Notes under the pieces: model-generated
Told to the model about the DNA's origin: nothing
The model's input: only the letters and a program-made list of their open reading frames with translations
Database searches by the model: none
Program-made: the position numbers and the translations under genes
Shown here: piece after piece, positions 26,515 through 35,332 of the stretch
Numbering within the stretch: the first letter of the stretch is position 1
How the letters are laid out: every line of letters begins with the position of its first letter
Assembly (NCBI RefSeq): GCF_014650075.1
Contig: NZ_BMUG01000011.1
Coordinates: 248,001-312,000 of the forward strand
Reading direction: 5' to 3'
DNA: 64,000 nt
Origin: Streptomyces microflavus
GTDB taxonomy: Bacteria; Actinomycetota; Actinomycetes; Streptomycetales; Streptomycetaceae

Positions 26515-27402
26515 ATGAACGACTCAGCACTCATCACCACCGGTCTGCCGATCGCCCTGGCGATCATCATGTTCGGCCTCGGGCTGTCCCTGACCACCGA
26601 CGACTTCAGGAGGGTCACCCGGTCACCGAAGGCGGTGGTCGTCGCGCTGGTGCTGCAGGTGCTGGTACTCCCGCTCGTGGCGTTCGGGCTGGTGAAGATA
26701 TTCGACCTCGACCCCTTGCTCGCCGTCGGCGTGATGCTGTTGGCCGCTTCCCCCGGCGGGACCACGGCCAACCTGTTCAGCCACCTCTTCCGCGGAGACG
26801 TGGCCCTCAACATCACGCTGACCGCGATCAACTCGGTCCTCGCCGCCATCACCATCCCGATCATCACCAACCTCGCCATCGACCATTTCGACGCCGAGGG
26901 CGACCTCGGTCTGCAACTCGGCAAGGTGGTGCAGGTGATCGCCATCGTGCTCATCCCGGTCGCCGTCGGTATGGCGGTCCGTCGGCGCTCCGCCGACTTC
27001 GCCGCACGCGCCGACCGCCCGGTCCGGATCTTCTCCATCGTCGTGCTGGTGATCGTTTCGGTCGGTGCCCTGCTGGGTGAGCGGGAGAATCTGGCCGACT
27101 ACATGCAGCAGGTCGGGCTGGTGACCGGCATCTTCTGCCTAGCGAGCCTCACCCTCGGCTACGCCGGTGCCCGGCTGCTCCGTCTGGACAAGCGCCAGGC
27201 GATAGCGAGCTCCATGGAGGTCGGCATCCACAACACGACCGTGGCGCTCACCATCGCGCTCAGCGTTCTGGAAAGCACCGAGGTCGCCATCCCCAGCGCC
27301 GTCTACTCGGTCCTCATGTACGTCCTCGCGACGGCCTTCGGCTACCTGATCACCCGACGCCACTCGGACGCCGAGAAGAGTCTCGGCCAACCGACCGGAT
27401 GA
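26515..27402 (+). CDS. Bile acid:sodium symporter (BASS) family transporter
   Basis: The 295-residue protein has about nine transmembrane segments and the BASS signature ('LLAASPGGTTANLFSHLFRGDVALNITLTAINSVLAAITIPIITN', 'EVGIHNTTVALTIALSVL'). Family members are sodium-coupled importers of organic anions; the substrate here is unknown. It is the last typical Streptomyces gene before the AT-richer island. Confidence 0.88.
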   Translation: MNDSALITTGLPIALAIIMFGLGLSLTTDDFRRVTRSPKAVVVALVLQVLVLPLVAFGLVKIFDLDPLLAVGVMLLAASPGGTTANLFSHLFRGDVALNITLTAINSVLAAITIPIITNLAIDHFDAEGDLGLQLGKVVQVIAIVLIPVAVGMAVRRRSADFAARADRPVRIFSIVVLVIVSVGALLGERENLADYMQQVGLVTGIFCLASLTLGYAGARLLRLDKRQAIASSMEVGIHNTTVALTIALSVLESTEVAIPSAVYSVLMYVLATAFGYLITRRHSDAEKSLGQPTG

Positions 27403-27471
27403 CCCTCCGGACGCCTTCGGCTGCGCCGCCCGCCCGGCGGGGGAAAGCCTCCCCGTCCCAGTGCTCGCCGG

Positions 27472-27957
27472 GTGGGTGAACAGCTCACCACCGGGCGCGC
27501 AGTACGCCGTCGCTGTCCGGCAGGACAGCACAGAGGAGCGGGCGGTGTTCGGCGGCGAAGCGGCCCACCTCTTACGCAGAACAACGCTTCGGGCAGTGAT
27601 CCAGCAGAACTTGTTCAGCTGGTTCACTTCGCAGCGGAGGCTCGGCAGAGCCTGTTCAGCTCGGGCCTGGACGAGCAGCAGCAGATCGTGGCGGAGCAGC
27701 TCTCGCAGGAATTGGAAGAGGAAGCCGTCAGTTACGCACTAAATCGAGGGCGCCTACGGAGGCTCGGTGATCGCCTGGTCGAGGCGCTTGCTTCGAGTGC
27801 GGAGACCGCACTCGACGGCATGGTGACGGCGCTGGGTCAGCAGCGATCGCCGCTGATACCGGCTGAGTCGATTCGGGGTTCGGTGACCGTGACTCTGGAC
27901 AGGTTAAGTACAAGTGCGGTGAGTAGAGGTTCTCTCCGGCCTGGTGCACGCTTCTGA
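27472..27957 (+). CDS. Hypothetical protein or gene remnant at island edge
   Basis: The central part of this 161-codon frame reads like a real amphipathic helical protein ('DPAELVQLVHFAAEARQSLF', 'VAEQLSQELEEEAVSYALNRG', 'RLRRLGDRLVEALASSAETA'). The first 35 codons are Arg/Pro-rich and look non-coding, and there is no Shine-Dalgarno. This suggests a fragment of a larger gene cut during island insertion. I do not recognise the family. Confidence 0.35.
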   Translation: MGEQLTTGRAVRRRCPAGQHRGAGGVRRRSGPPLTQNNASGSDPAELVQLVHFAAEARQSLFSSGLDEQQQIVAEQLSQELEEEAVSYALNRGRLRRLGDRLVEALASSAETALDGMVTALGQQRSPLIPAESIRGSVTVTLDRLSTSAVSRGSLRPGARF

Positions 27958-28037
27958 GGTTGGTGGAGCATCCGACGGTGCTTGCGGCTGTAGTTGTACG
28001 TCAGGAACGGAATCCCGACTCGCTCATCATTCCGGTT

Positions 28038-29831
28038 TTACGTCGCAGAGCGCTCGCTGATACGGACAGTGCGCCCGTCGGGATCACGGACCTCAATTGT
28101 TTCGGGTGAACTGCTTTTTGTGGCACTTTCGATGCCAAGGCGGCGTGTCGTCCCGGAAAGGCTTTCAACAGTGATGTGCACGGTGACAGACGTAACGTCG
28201 AATAGCCTGCCAGCTACGGATTGACGGAGGAGTAGGCCAGGGGTGATTTCTGCAGTACCAGCGCGGACTGGGATGTCATGGCCGGTAACTTGAGCATAAA
28301 AAGCCGCTGAGCGGGCGAGGCTACGGGTGGAGAGGACCGCATCGGCTTCGGGCTGGGAGTTGGCTGCTGCTGATGTCGTAAGCGGAGAGGAATGTGTTGT
28401 GCTTCGGATTTCTGTGGAAGCTAGTTCACGCGTATCGCTGGTTTGCCCGGATGTTGGCCGCTGTAGGGGTGACTGCTTCTGGTTTTCCCCACCGAGCCTT
28501 GAAGCGGGATCTGTAGGCAGGTCGACAAGCACGGTTTGGCCATCTTCAAGGGAAATCCGTGCGCGCAGTACGCGACCGTCATTGAGAACGACAAGGTCAT
28601 CGAAGCGGCACTGGCGCCCATCGGGAAATTCTCCATGGGTAGCACGGCGAGAGAGCATGGCCTCAACTAGTGCGTTGCGCAACGCTTTAGGGCGACGAGT
28701 CGGCGACTTTGGTGGATCGGCGATGTGGGTGGCGCTGAGATCAGCCAACTTTGCGATGTAGTTGGCATCTTGCACGTCGATCGCCAGGTTGCCAAGCCAA
28801 TTTGTTTCATGCAATGCGCCGAGAATTGCGGTAGCGAGCGAGGCCAAAGTGTCCGTGTCGGCCTTGCGGAGGAACGCTGCAGTGAGTAGACCACCTTGCG
28901 GGCGGGCGGCAAATCGGCTCGCGAGGTAAATAGCTGCGGCTGCGCTTACGGTCCCAGCGCCATTGATCTTTGGGTCTGCGCATCCGAGCCGTTCTAGCGT
29001 TTCTTCGGGGTTGCTCATGGCGCCGCGATGCAAGGAATCCGAGATGAGTGAGAGGAGTTGCGAGGTCTCCTTATTGGTGTCCTGCCAAGTGGCCGCGAAC
29101 CGTTCAAGGTCGTGGGCGCTGCCCCATTCGGGGGGCAATACTGGGAGGACTCGGTCCACGTCAATAAGACCAGCGGCGGCGGCCTCGACGCTGTCGCCGA
29201 ATCCGTGCGTCGTTCGTGAGGAGGCGGCGCCGCGGAGCGCAAAGGCATAGACCAGCGCACCAACCAGTGCCCGGGGGTGGCCGTGGGTCGTGATGCCGTC
29301 GCGCACAATCCGCCGGATCAGGTCGTCGGAGTTCTCGGCCCAAAGTACATGGGGGGCAATGCGCATCGCGACGCCATTGGCTCCGGCGTCGCGATACCGC
29401 TTCGCGATAGCCTGGGTACGCGCTGAGCCTTTGCCCTGCCAGGGTGGACGCCCGTCAGCCCAGCACGACGCTGAGGCTAGGACTGCTCCGCCGCCGCCGC
29501 GTTGATATAGCGGCCACGTAGGAAGTTCAACCTCGGTGAGTCGCTCCCACCAACGCTCACCTGCTAGGCACGATCGGGCTGTGGCAAGCAACAGTTGAGT
29601 ATCATCGCTGTACTCGCCAGCGTGAACCGGGTCGTGATAGCGCTTGGAGTAGTGGCCAGCGTTTCGAGTCCAGTTCCGAAACTCCGGCCGTGTGGTAGCG
29701 CGGTCGCGTTCTTTCTGCCCGCCAATGAGACCACCACGGAGCTCTTGCGGCCATCCAAGCGCGTCGCCGACTGCTGCGCCCAAGAAAATACCCCGTGCGG
29801 TCTGTGTCATGGCGTCGCTGGTATTGGTCAT
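28038..29831 (-). CDS. ADP-ribosylglycohydrolase fused to C-terminal VOC-like domain
   Basis: The 597-residue protein begins with a DraG/ARH-family domain (about 10-345). Its 'GIFLGAAVGDALGWPQE', metal-binding 'S75-D76-D77-T78', 'TTHGHPRALVGALVYAFAL' and 'D325-T-D-T328-LASLA' motifs form the two-magnesium site that removes ADP-ribose. A region with a beta-rich segment (about 395-440) and a Ser/Thr/Gln-rich linker follow. The last 100 residues resemble a vicinal-oxygen-chelate fold ('SLARSAAFYAQVTGHDIPV', 'VTVHITVESLSG', 'EVRDPDGRTVRISE'). Its ATG overlaps the DarT stop by four bases. It is the likely reversing enzyme or antitoxin for DarT; this role is inferred from coupling. Confidence 0.85.
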   Translation of the reverse strand: MTNTSDAMTQTARGIFLGAAVGDALGWPQELRGGLIGGQKERDRATTRPEFRNWTRNAGHYSKRYHDPVHAGEYSDDTQLLLATARSCLAGERWWERLTEVELPTWPLYQRGGGGAVLASASCWADGRPPWQGKGSARTQAIAKRYRDAGANGVAMRIAPHVLWAENSDDLIRRIVRDGITTHGHPRALVGALVYAFALRGAASSRTTHGFGDSVEAAAAGLIDVDRVLPVLPPEWGSAHDLERFAATWQDTNKETSQLLSLISDSLHRGAMSNPEETLERLGCADPKINGAGTVSAAAAIYLASRFAARPQGGLLTAAFLRKADTDTLASLATAILGALHETNWLGNLAIDVQDANYIAKLADLSATHIADPPKSPTRRPKALRNALVEAMLSRRATHGEFPDGRQCRFDDLVVLNDGRVLRARISLEDGQTVLVDLPTDPASRLGGENQKQSPLQRPTSGQTSDTRELASTEIRSTTHSSPLTTSAAANSQPEADAVLSTRSLARSAAFYAQVTGHDIPVRAGTAEITPGLLLRQSVAGRLFDVTSVTVHITVESLSGTTRRLGIESATKSSSPETIEVRDPDGRTVRISERSAT

Positions 29832-30562
29832 GGTGTTGCCTTTGATGAGGCCACCGATGACCAGGTGGCCTCGGGGAAGTAGCGGCTGTTCTGGACGGCG
29901 GCTGTGATGGTCCCCTTGTCAAACATACCCGGCGAAATCACCCAACGGATCCCGTTCGGTGGGAGCGTGCCGAATCGTTCCAGCCGACCGTACTCTTCCG
30001 ATGCTGCGGCTTCGGTTGGGAACACGATCGCCTGGATTGCTGACACTGGCACTGGCGTCGTCACCAGCACTTCGGCTTGGACATCGGTCGGACTGCCAGG
30101 GTCGTGGCGTGGGCTGCGGGTGCGGGTCTGTCCACCCTGGCCTCGTACTGCCGCTGCGTAGCACCCGTTCAGGCCGGTCACACCAGGGACGGCGAGGCCA
30201 GGGGCTGCGGCAGCGTTCCGCGGGCAGAACAGGGTGCCCTCCAATGCGGCGACGGACTTGTCCAGTAGAAGGCAGACCCAGTCGGGGTAGTTGACGACAT
30301 GGTCCTTACGCCGGGCGATGTCAAAGTAGAAGCCGTTCGGGTATTGCATGCTGCAACAGACTCTGTCCGGGTAGCCATCAAGACGCTGGAGATCAGTGGC
30401 CCGGTAGCAGGCACGCACGTCCTCAGACAGGTCTTTGACGCTGCGCAGCTGCTGGTCGGCGAAGATGCTGGGCAAATTCAACGCAGGGCTGAAGTGCGTC
30501 AGCCGGGCCAGCGGCATTGTGGCCAGCGCAGCGGCCACCTCGGTGTTGACGCGGCCGGTCAC
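29828..30562 (-). CDS. DarT-family (DUF4433) DNA ADP-ribosyltransferase toxin
   Basis: The 244-residue protein matches the DarT fold in order: 'LARLTHFSPALNLPSIFADQQL' with H23 near the N-terminus, 'YPDRVCCSMQYPNGFYFD', 'PDWVCLLLD', the 'FCPRNAAAAPG' segment (equivalent to the usual DGNAA), and the catalytic-Glu strand 'VQAEVLVTTPVPVSAIQAIVF' with E164. Characterised DarT enzymes use NAD to ADP-ribosylate thymidine in single-stranded DNA and block replication. The GTG start overlaps the helicase stop by four bases and its stop overlaps the glycohydrolase start. The family assignment is from motifs; the substrate base is not shown by sequence. Confidence 0.82.
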   Translation of the reverse strand: MTGRVNTEVAAALATMPLARLTHFSPALNLPSIFADQQLRSVKDLSEDVRACYRATDLQRLDGYPDRVCCSMQYPNGFYFDIARRKDHVVNYPDWVCLLLDKSVAALEGTLFCPRNAAAAPGLAVPGVTGLNGCYAAAVRGQGGQTRTRSPRHDPGSPTDVQAEVLVTTPVPVSAIQAIVFPTEAAASEEYGRLERFGTLPPNGIRWVISPGMFDKGTITAAVQNSRYFPEATWSSVASSKATP

Positions 30563-32016
30563 GTTGTCACCTGGTAGAGACCAGATTCGGAGGTGGGGAG
30601 TAGCGGTGTCAATTCGCCGGTATGGGTGATCACGAGTTCATCGCGAGCACGAGTCACGCCGACGTAGAGCAAGCGACTCTCCCGGCTAGCGGCTTCGTCG
30701 TACCCGAAGGCAGCGACCGTATCGCCATCGGGGCAACGGGTGGCTCCGCAGAAGGGGAGGAACACAACATCAAACTCCAGGCCCTTGGCTGAGTGATACG
30801 TACCCGCGTACACGCCTGCTTCGATTTCCCATCGCTGCATCCTGTCGTGCAGCATCCGGACGCCCGTCACACCGTGGACGGCTAGGCGCGCTTCTGCGCG
30901 TGTGCGGGCCAGCACCCCGACGCGTGCAACCTTGGCGAAGCTCGCAACACTTGTGGCGACTGCGGCCGCCTCGGTCTCGATCGACGGGTAGCCAACCAGA
31001 GTGGGCCTGGCGCCAGCTGCGCGTTGCGGCGCCCGTGGCTCTACAAGATCAGCAGAGTCCCGGAAGTGGGGCATCTGGGCCATGGCGATGGCAAGGCGAG
31101 CGATCTCAGGGCTGTTGCGATAGTTGTCGAGGAACACCTCGGTCTTGGCGACTCTCAGGCCGCAGGAGCGCCATGACACCCGCTGTCCGTAGATCTGCTG
31201 GGCGTAGTCTGCGAACAGCGTCAGGCTGCCCTCTGAGGGGATCGCCTCAGCCAGCGAACGGATCGACTCGGGGGAGAGGTCTTGTGCCTCATCAACGACG
31301 ATGTGCTTGTACCGGCGGGCAGTCGCATCGGCCGCCAACGATGCGCGAACCGCGGCCGGCAGTGAGGCCCAGTCATAGGGGTATCCGCCAGATGAGCGGG
31401 CGATCAGATAGTTCTTACGAATATCCCAGACCGCTCGGCGTTGCCCTGGCTGCAGCGCAGCCATCCGGCCGACCCGGTTCACGGCGAGGTACGCCTCGAC
31501 GGTAGCGAGGCCGTTACCGTCGATCCACTCCAGCTCGTCCAGGAAGAAGTCTGTCGCACGATCGAAGAATGAGCTTGGCTTGTATGACGCTGCGGCTTCC
31601 TTGACAGCCTGCTCGATGAATATCCTGCGTTGGTCTGGGCCGGCGATCTGGTTGTAGCCCATCCGCCCCTGCGCGGCCAGATATCCGCGGGTGAATGTCC
31701 CGTACGTCTCGATCGTGACGCCCGGCAGCTTGCTGGCAAGATGCCGCAGGTAGGTCACCAGAGAGTTGTTGTACGTGAGTAGCAGCGTGGGCCCGGCGTT
31801 TCGGGTGCGGGCGTCAGCGAGATGTGCTGCGCGATGGATAGCCATCACGGTCTTGCCAGTGCCAGCGGTTCCCAGGACAACCTGATGGCCTTGCGCAGTC
31901 AAGTAGACAACGTCGCGCTGGTGGCCTTGAGGTATCGGTAGGCTCAAGATCGTCTCCCTGTAGATCACCGGCGGGTGGGAGGGCCATGGGTATGGCACCG
32001 CCGAGAGGTGCGGCAT
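30559..32016 (-). CDS. UvrD-like superfamily 1 helicase in DarT operon
   Basis: The 485-residue compact SF1 helicase has all main motifs: a Q-motif-like 'PIPQGHQRDVVYL', Walker A 'GTAGTGKT', motif II 'VVDEAQD', motif III 'FADYAQQIYG', motif IV 'NYRNSPEIA', motif V 'YHSAKGLEFDVVFLP' and motif VI 'LYVGVTRARDELV'. It is first in the three-gene operon and may expose single-stranded DNA or act at stalled forks. ATG at 32016 is preceded by GATAAT with an 8-base gap (leaderless pattern). A TTG at 31947 with AGGGAG upstream, just before the Q motif, is a strong alternative start. Confidence 0.85.
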   Translation of the reverse strand: MPHLSAVPYPWPSHPPVIYRETILSLPIPQGHQRDVVYLTAQGHQVVLGTAGTGKTVMAIHRAAHLADARTRNAGPTLLLTYNNSLVTYLRHLASKLPGVTIETYGTFTRGYLAAQGRMGYNQIAGPDQRRIFIEQAVKEAAASYKPSSFFDRATDFFLDELEWIDGNGLATVEAYLAVNRVGRMAALQPGQRRAVWDIRKNYLIARSSGGYPYDWASLPAAVRASLAADATARRYKHIVVDEAQDLSPESIRSLAEAIPSEGSLTLFADYAQQIYGQRVSWRSCGLRVAKTEVFLDNYRNSPEIARLAIAMAQMPHFRDSADLVEPRAPQRAAGARPTLVGYPSIETEAAAVATSVASFAKVARVGVLARTRAEARLAVHGVTGVRMLHDRMQRWEIEAGVYAGTYHSAKGLEFDVVFLPFCGATRCPDGDTVAAFGYDEAASRESRLLYVGVTRARDELVITHTGELTPLLPTSESGLYQVTT

Positions 32017-32226
32017 CCTATCGGATTATCGGAGGCGTGGCCCGCTGGGTGTCGTGCTCGTCGATGCAGGCGACATGCCGGTCCAGTCCGTGCTTAGCGC
32101 GCCACATCAACTGCAAGCCCGCCATTTGAAGCGCAACGTCTCATGCGCCGGACGCCGCCCAGCCGACATTGATTGCATAAAAGTGCAGCCCTGCGTATAG
32201 TCATGCCATCAACGAGGAGGGTTCCG
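32017..32226 (+). promoter_or_regulatory. argC promoter and ARG-box region
   Basis: TTGCAT (32173-32178) and TATAGT (32196-32201) with a 17-base spacer form a near-consensus promoter. The palindrome-like TGCATAAAAGTGCA (32174-32187) and the TGCGTATAGTCATG segment (32192-32205) overlap it and resemble Streptomyces ARG boxes bound by ArgR. A GAGGAGGG Shine-Dalgarno precedes the argC ATG. The upstream half (32017-32165) holds the island edge and the helicase promoter. Confidence 0.7.
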
Positions 32227-33255
32227 ATGGTGGTACGCGCAGCAGTGGCAGGGGCGAGCGGATACGCCGGCGGTGAGCTGCTACGTCTCCTGCTGGTGCA
32301 CCCCGGCGTCGAGATCGGTGCCCTCACCGGACACTCCAACGCCGGGCAGACGCTCGGTTCGCTCCAGCCGCACCTGCGGCCGCTGGCCGGGCGGGTGCTG
32401 GAGCCCACCACCGCCGAGGTGCTGGCCGGGCACGACGTCGTCTTCCTGGCGCTGCCGCACGGGCAGTCCGCCGCCGTCGCCGAGCAGCTCGGGGACGAGG
32501 TGCTCGTGGTCGACATGGGGGCCGACTTCCGGCTGCGGGACGCCGGTGACTGGGAGAAGTTCTACGGGTCCCCGCACGCCGGGACCTGGCCCTACGGGCT
32601 GCCCGAGCTGCCGGGTGGGCGGGCCGTGCTCGCCGGGTCCAAGCGGATCGCGGTGCCGGGGTGCTACCCGACCGCCGTGTCCCTCGCGCTCTTCCCGGCG
32701 TACGAAGCGGGAATCGCTGAGCCGGAGGCCGTGATCGTCGCCGCGTCCGGCACCTCCGGGGCGGGCAAGGCGGCCAAGCCGCATCTGCTGGGCTCCGAGG
32801 TGATGGGCAACATGACCCCGTACGGCGTCGGCGGCGGGCACCGCCACACGCCCGAGATGATCCAGAACCTCAGCGCCGCCGCCGGCGAGCCGGTCACCGT
32901 CTCCTTCACGCCGACCCTCGCTCCCATGCCGCGCGGCATCCTCGCCACCTGCAGCGCGAAGGCGAAGCCCGGCGTGGGCGCCGAGAGCCTGCGCGCGGTG
33001 TACGAGAAGGCCTTCGCGGACGAGCCGTTCGTCGACCTCCTGCCCGAGGGGCAGTGGCCCGCCACCGCCGCGGTGTACGGCTCCAACGCCGTACAGGTAC
33101 AGGTCGCCCACGACGAGGCCGCCGGACGGATCGTCGTCATCTGCGCCATCGACAATCTCGCCAAGGGCACCGCCGGCGGCGCCCTGCAGAGCATGAACAT
33201 CGCCCTCGGGCTCCCCGAGGACACAGGTCTTTCGACGATCGGAGTTGCACCGTGA
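32227..33255 (+). CDS. argC: N-acetyl-gamma-glutamyl-phosphate reductase
   Basis: ArgC reduces N-acetylglutamyl phosphate with NADPH, the third step of arginine synthesis. The 342-residue protein has the N-terminal Rossmann motif 'VAGASGYAGGELLRLL', the catalytic Cys in 'AVPGCYPTAVSLAL', and the C-terminal 'AIDNLAKGTAGGALQSMN'. It is the first gene of argCJBDR and overlaps argJ by four bases. The start is chosen by the strong GAGGAGGG site. Repression by ArgR with arginine is expected from the promoter elements. Confidence 0.97.
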   Translation: MVVRAAVAGASGYAGGELLRLLLVHPGVEIGALTGHSNAGQTLGSLQPHLRPLAGRVLEPTTAEVLAGHDVVFLALPHGQSAAVAEQLGDEVLVVDMGADFRLRDAGDWEKFYGSPHAGTWPYGLPELPGGRAVLAGSKRIAVPGCYPTAVSLALFPAYEAGIAEPEAVIVAASGTSGAGKAAKPHLLGSEVMGNMTPYGVGGGHRHTPEMIQNLSAAAGEPVTVSFTPTLAPMPRGILATCSAKAKPGVGAESLRAVYEKAFADEPFVDLLPEGQWPATAAVYGSNAVQVQVAHDEAAGRIVVICAIDNLAKGTAGGALQSMNIALGLPEDTGLSTIGVAP

Positions 33256-34406
33256 GCGTCACGGCAGCACAGGGATTCTCGGCGGCGGGCATCGCCGCGG
33301 GGATCAAGGAGAGCGGTAACCCGGACCTGGCCCTCGTGGTCAACAACGGGCCGCGTCGCGCCGCCGCGGGCGTCTTCACCTCCAACCGTGTCAAGGCCGC
33401 CCCGGTGCTCTGGTCGGAGCAGGTCCTCAAGGGCGGCGAGGTCACCGCCGTCGTCCTCAACTCCGGCGGTGCCAACGCCTGTACGGGTCCCCAGGGGTTC
33501 CAGGACACCCACGCCACCGCCGAGAAGGTGGCCGAGGTGCTGGACGGGCACAGCGCCGGCGAGGTCGCCGTCGCCTCCACCGGGCTCATCGGCCTCCTGC
33601 TCCCCATGGACAAGCTGCTCCCGGGCATCGAGCAGGCCGCCGCCGTGCTCAGCGAGCACGGCGGTGAGAAGGCCGCCATCGCCATCAAGACCACCGACAC
33701 CGTGCACAAGACGGCCGTCGCGGGCGGCGACGGCTGGACCGTCGGCGGCATGGCCAAGGGCGCGGGCATGCTCGCCCCGGGCCTCGCCACCATGCTCGTC
33801 GTCCTCACCACCGACGCCGATGTCGAAGCCCCCGTGCTGGACGCCGCCCTCCGCGACGCCACCCGCACCACCTTCGACCGGATCGACTCCGACGGCTGCA
33901 TGTCCACCAACGACACCGTGCTGCTGCTCGCCTCCGGCGCCAGCGGAATCACCCCGGAGCAGGGGGAGTTCGCCGAGGCCGTACGGGCCGTCTGCGCCGA
34001 CCTCGCCCGGCAGCTCATCGGGGATGCCGAAGGCGCCTCCAAGGACATCCGGATCGAGGTGATCAACGCGGCCACCGAGGACGACGCCGTCGAGGTCGGC
34101 CGGTCCATCGCCCGCAACAACCTCCTCAAGTGCGCCATCCACGGCGAGGACCCCAACTGGGGCCGCGTCCTCTCCGCGATCGGCACCACGAAGGCCGCCT
34201 TCGAGCCGGACCGGCTCAACGTCGCCATCAACGACGTCTGGGTCTGCAAGAACGGCGGAGTGGGCGAGGACCGCGACCTCGTCGACATGCGCTACCGGGA
34301 GGTCAAGATCACCGCCGACCTCTCCGCGGGCACCGAGTCGGCGATCATCTGGGCCAACGACCTCACCGCGGACTACGTCCACGAGAACAGCGCGTACAGC
34401 TCATGA
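33252..34406 (+). CDS. argJ: Bifunctional ornithine acetyltransferase/N-acetylglutamate synthase
   Basis: ArgJ transfers acetyl from N-acetylornithine to glutamate, giving ornithine and recycling the acetyl group. The 384-residue precursor contains the self-cleavage site in 'APGLATMLVVLTTDA', where the Thr becomes the nucleophile of the beta chain. The C-terminus ends with 'WANDLTADYVHENSAYSS'. GTG start; GTGA overlap with argC and ATGA overlap with argB show tight translational coupling. Confidence 0.97.
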   Translation: MSVTAAQGFSAAGIAAGIKESGNPDLALVVNNGPRRAAAGVFTSNRVKAAPVLWSEQVLKGGEVTAVVLNSGGANACTGPQGFQDTHATAEKVAEVLDGHSAGEVAVASTGLIGLLLPMDKLLPGIEQAAAVLSEHGGEKAAIAIKTTDTVHKTAVAGGDGWTVGGMAKGAGMLAPGLATMLVVLTTDADVEAPVLDAALRDATRTTFDRIDSDGCMSTNDTVLLLASGASGITPEQGEFAEAVRAVCADLARQLIGDAEGASKDIRIEVINAATEDDAVEVGRSIARNNLLKCAIHGEDPNWGRVLSAIGTTKAAFEPDRLNVAINDVWVCKNGGVGEDRDLVDMRYREVKITADLSAGTESAIIWANDLTADYVHENSAYSS

Positions 34407-35332
34407 GCGCCGCGCGGAAGCACACCGCACTCCCGAAGGCGCAGATCCTCATCGAGGCGCTGCCCTGGCTGACCCGCCACAACGGCAAGACCGTCGTCAT
34501 CAAGTTCGGCGGCAACGCCATGATCGACGAGGAGCTGAAGGCCGCCTTCGCCCAGGACGTCGTCTTCCTGCGGCACGCCGGCCTCAAGCCCGTCGTCGTG
34601 CACGGCGGCGGCCCGCAGATCAGCGCCCAGCTCGACAAACAGGGGCTGGTCAGCGAGTTCAAGGCCGGGCTGCGGGTCACCACCCCCGAGGCGATGGACG
34701 TCGTCCGGATGGTGCTCGCCGGGCAGGTCCAACGCGAGCTCGTCGGCCTCCTCAACCAGCACGGCCCGCTCGCCGTCGGCATGACCGGCGAGGACGCCCA
34801 CACCATCACCGCCGTCCAGCACCGGCCCACCATCGACGGCGAGTCCGTCGACATCGGCCGGGTCGGCGAGATCACCGCCATCGACACCGGGGCCATCCAG
34901 GCGCTCCTCGACGACGGCCGCATCCCGGTCGTCTCCTCCATCGCCCGCTCCGCCGACGACCACCACGTCTACAACGTCAACGCCGACACCGCGGCCGCCG
35001 CGCTCGCCGCCGCCCTGAACGCCGAGACGCTGATGGTCCTCACCGACGTCGAGGGGCTGTACGAGGACTGGCCCAACAGCGACGACGTCATCAGCCGGCT
35101 CACCGCGAGCCAGCTGGAGAAGCTGCTGCCGGAGCTGTCCAGCGGCATGGTCCCCAAGATGCAGGGCTGCCTGCACGCCGTGCGCAACGGCGTGGAGACC
35201 GCCCGCGTCATCGACGGCCGGGTCCAGCACTCGATCCTGCTGGAGATCTTCACCGACGAGGGCATCGGCACGATGGTCGTGCCGGACGCCCCCATCGACG
35301 TACACACAGGGCCTGAACAGGGGGAATCATGA
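34403..35332 (+). CDS. argB: Acetylglutamate kinase
   Basis: ArgB phosphorylates N-acetylglutamate and is often inhibited by arginine. The 309-residue protein has the amino-acid-kinase glycine-rich motifs 'VVIKFGGNAMID' and 'PVVVHGGGPQISAQL', the acetylglutamate-binding 'GLRVTTPEAMDVVRMVLAGQVQRELV', and ATP-binding 'VLTDVEGLY'. An N-terminal helix (about 1-25) of the kind associated with arginine-inhibited hexameric forms is present. Confidence 0.97.
   Translation: MSAARKHTALPKAQILIEALPWLTRHNGKTVVIKFGGNAMIDEELKAAFAQDVVFLRHAGLKPVVVHGGGPQISAQLDKQGLVSEFKAGLRVTTPEAMDVVRMVLAGQVQRELVGLLNQHGPLAVGMTGEDAHTITAVQHRPTIDGESVDIGRVGEITAIDTGAIQALLDDGRIPVVSSIARSADDHHVYNVNADTAAAALAAALNAETLMVLTDVEGLYEDWPNSDDVISRLTASQLEKLLPELSSGMVPKMQGCLHAVRNGVETARVIDGRVQHSILLEIFTDEGIGTMVVPDAPIDVHTGPEQGES

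Larger units (their letters stand above)
27403..32170. mobile_element. AT-richer accessory island between symporter and argC
   Basis: The stretch has clearly lower GC, and its codons often end in A or T, unlike both flanks. It carries a helicase-DarT-ADP-ribosylglycohydrolase operon and an ORF remnant. No integrase, transposase, tRNA or obvious attachment repeat was found, so how it arrived is unknown. The limits are approximate, set by composition and the flanking genes. Confidence 0.55.

Noticed and set aside
26213..26518. 101-codon plus-strand ORF before the symporter
   Set aside because: Composition is Pro/Arg/Thr without structure, no Shine-Dalgarno, and it spans the likely promoter; the overlap with the symporter start seems accidental.
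27960..28035. tRNA gene or attachment site at the island edge
   Set aside because: I could not fold a cloverleaf, and no matching repeat was found near 32020-32170.
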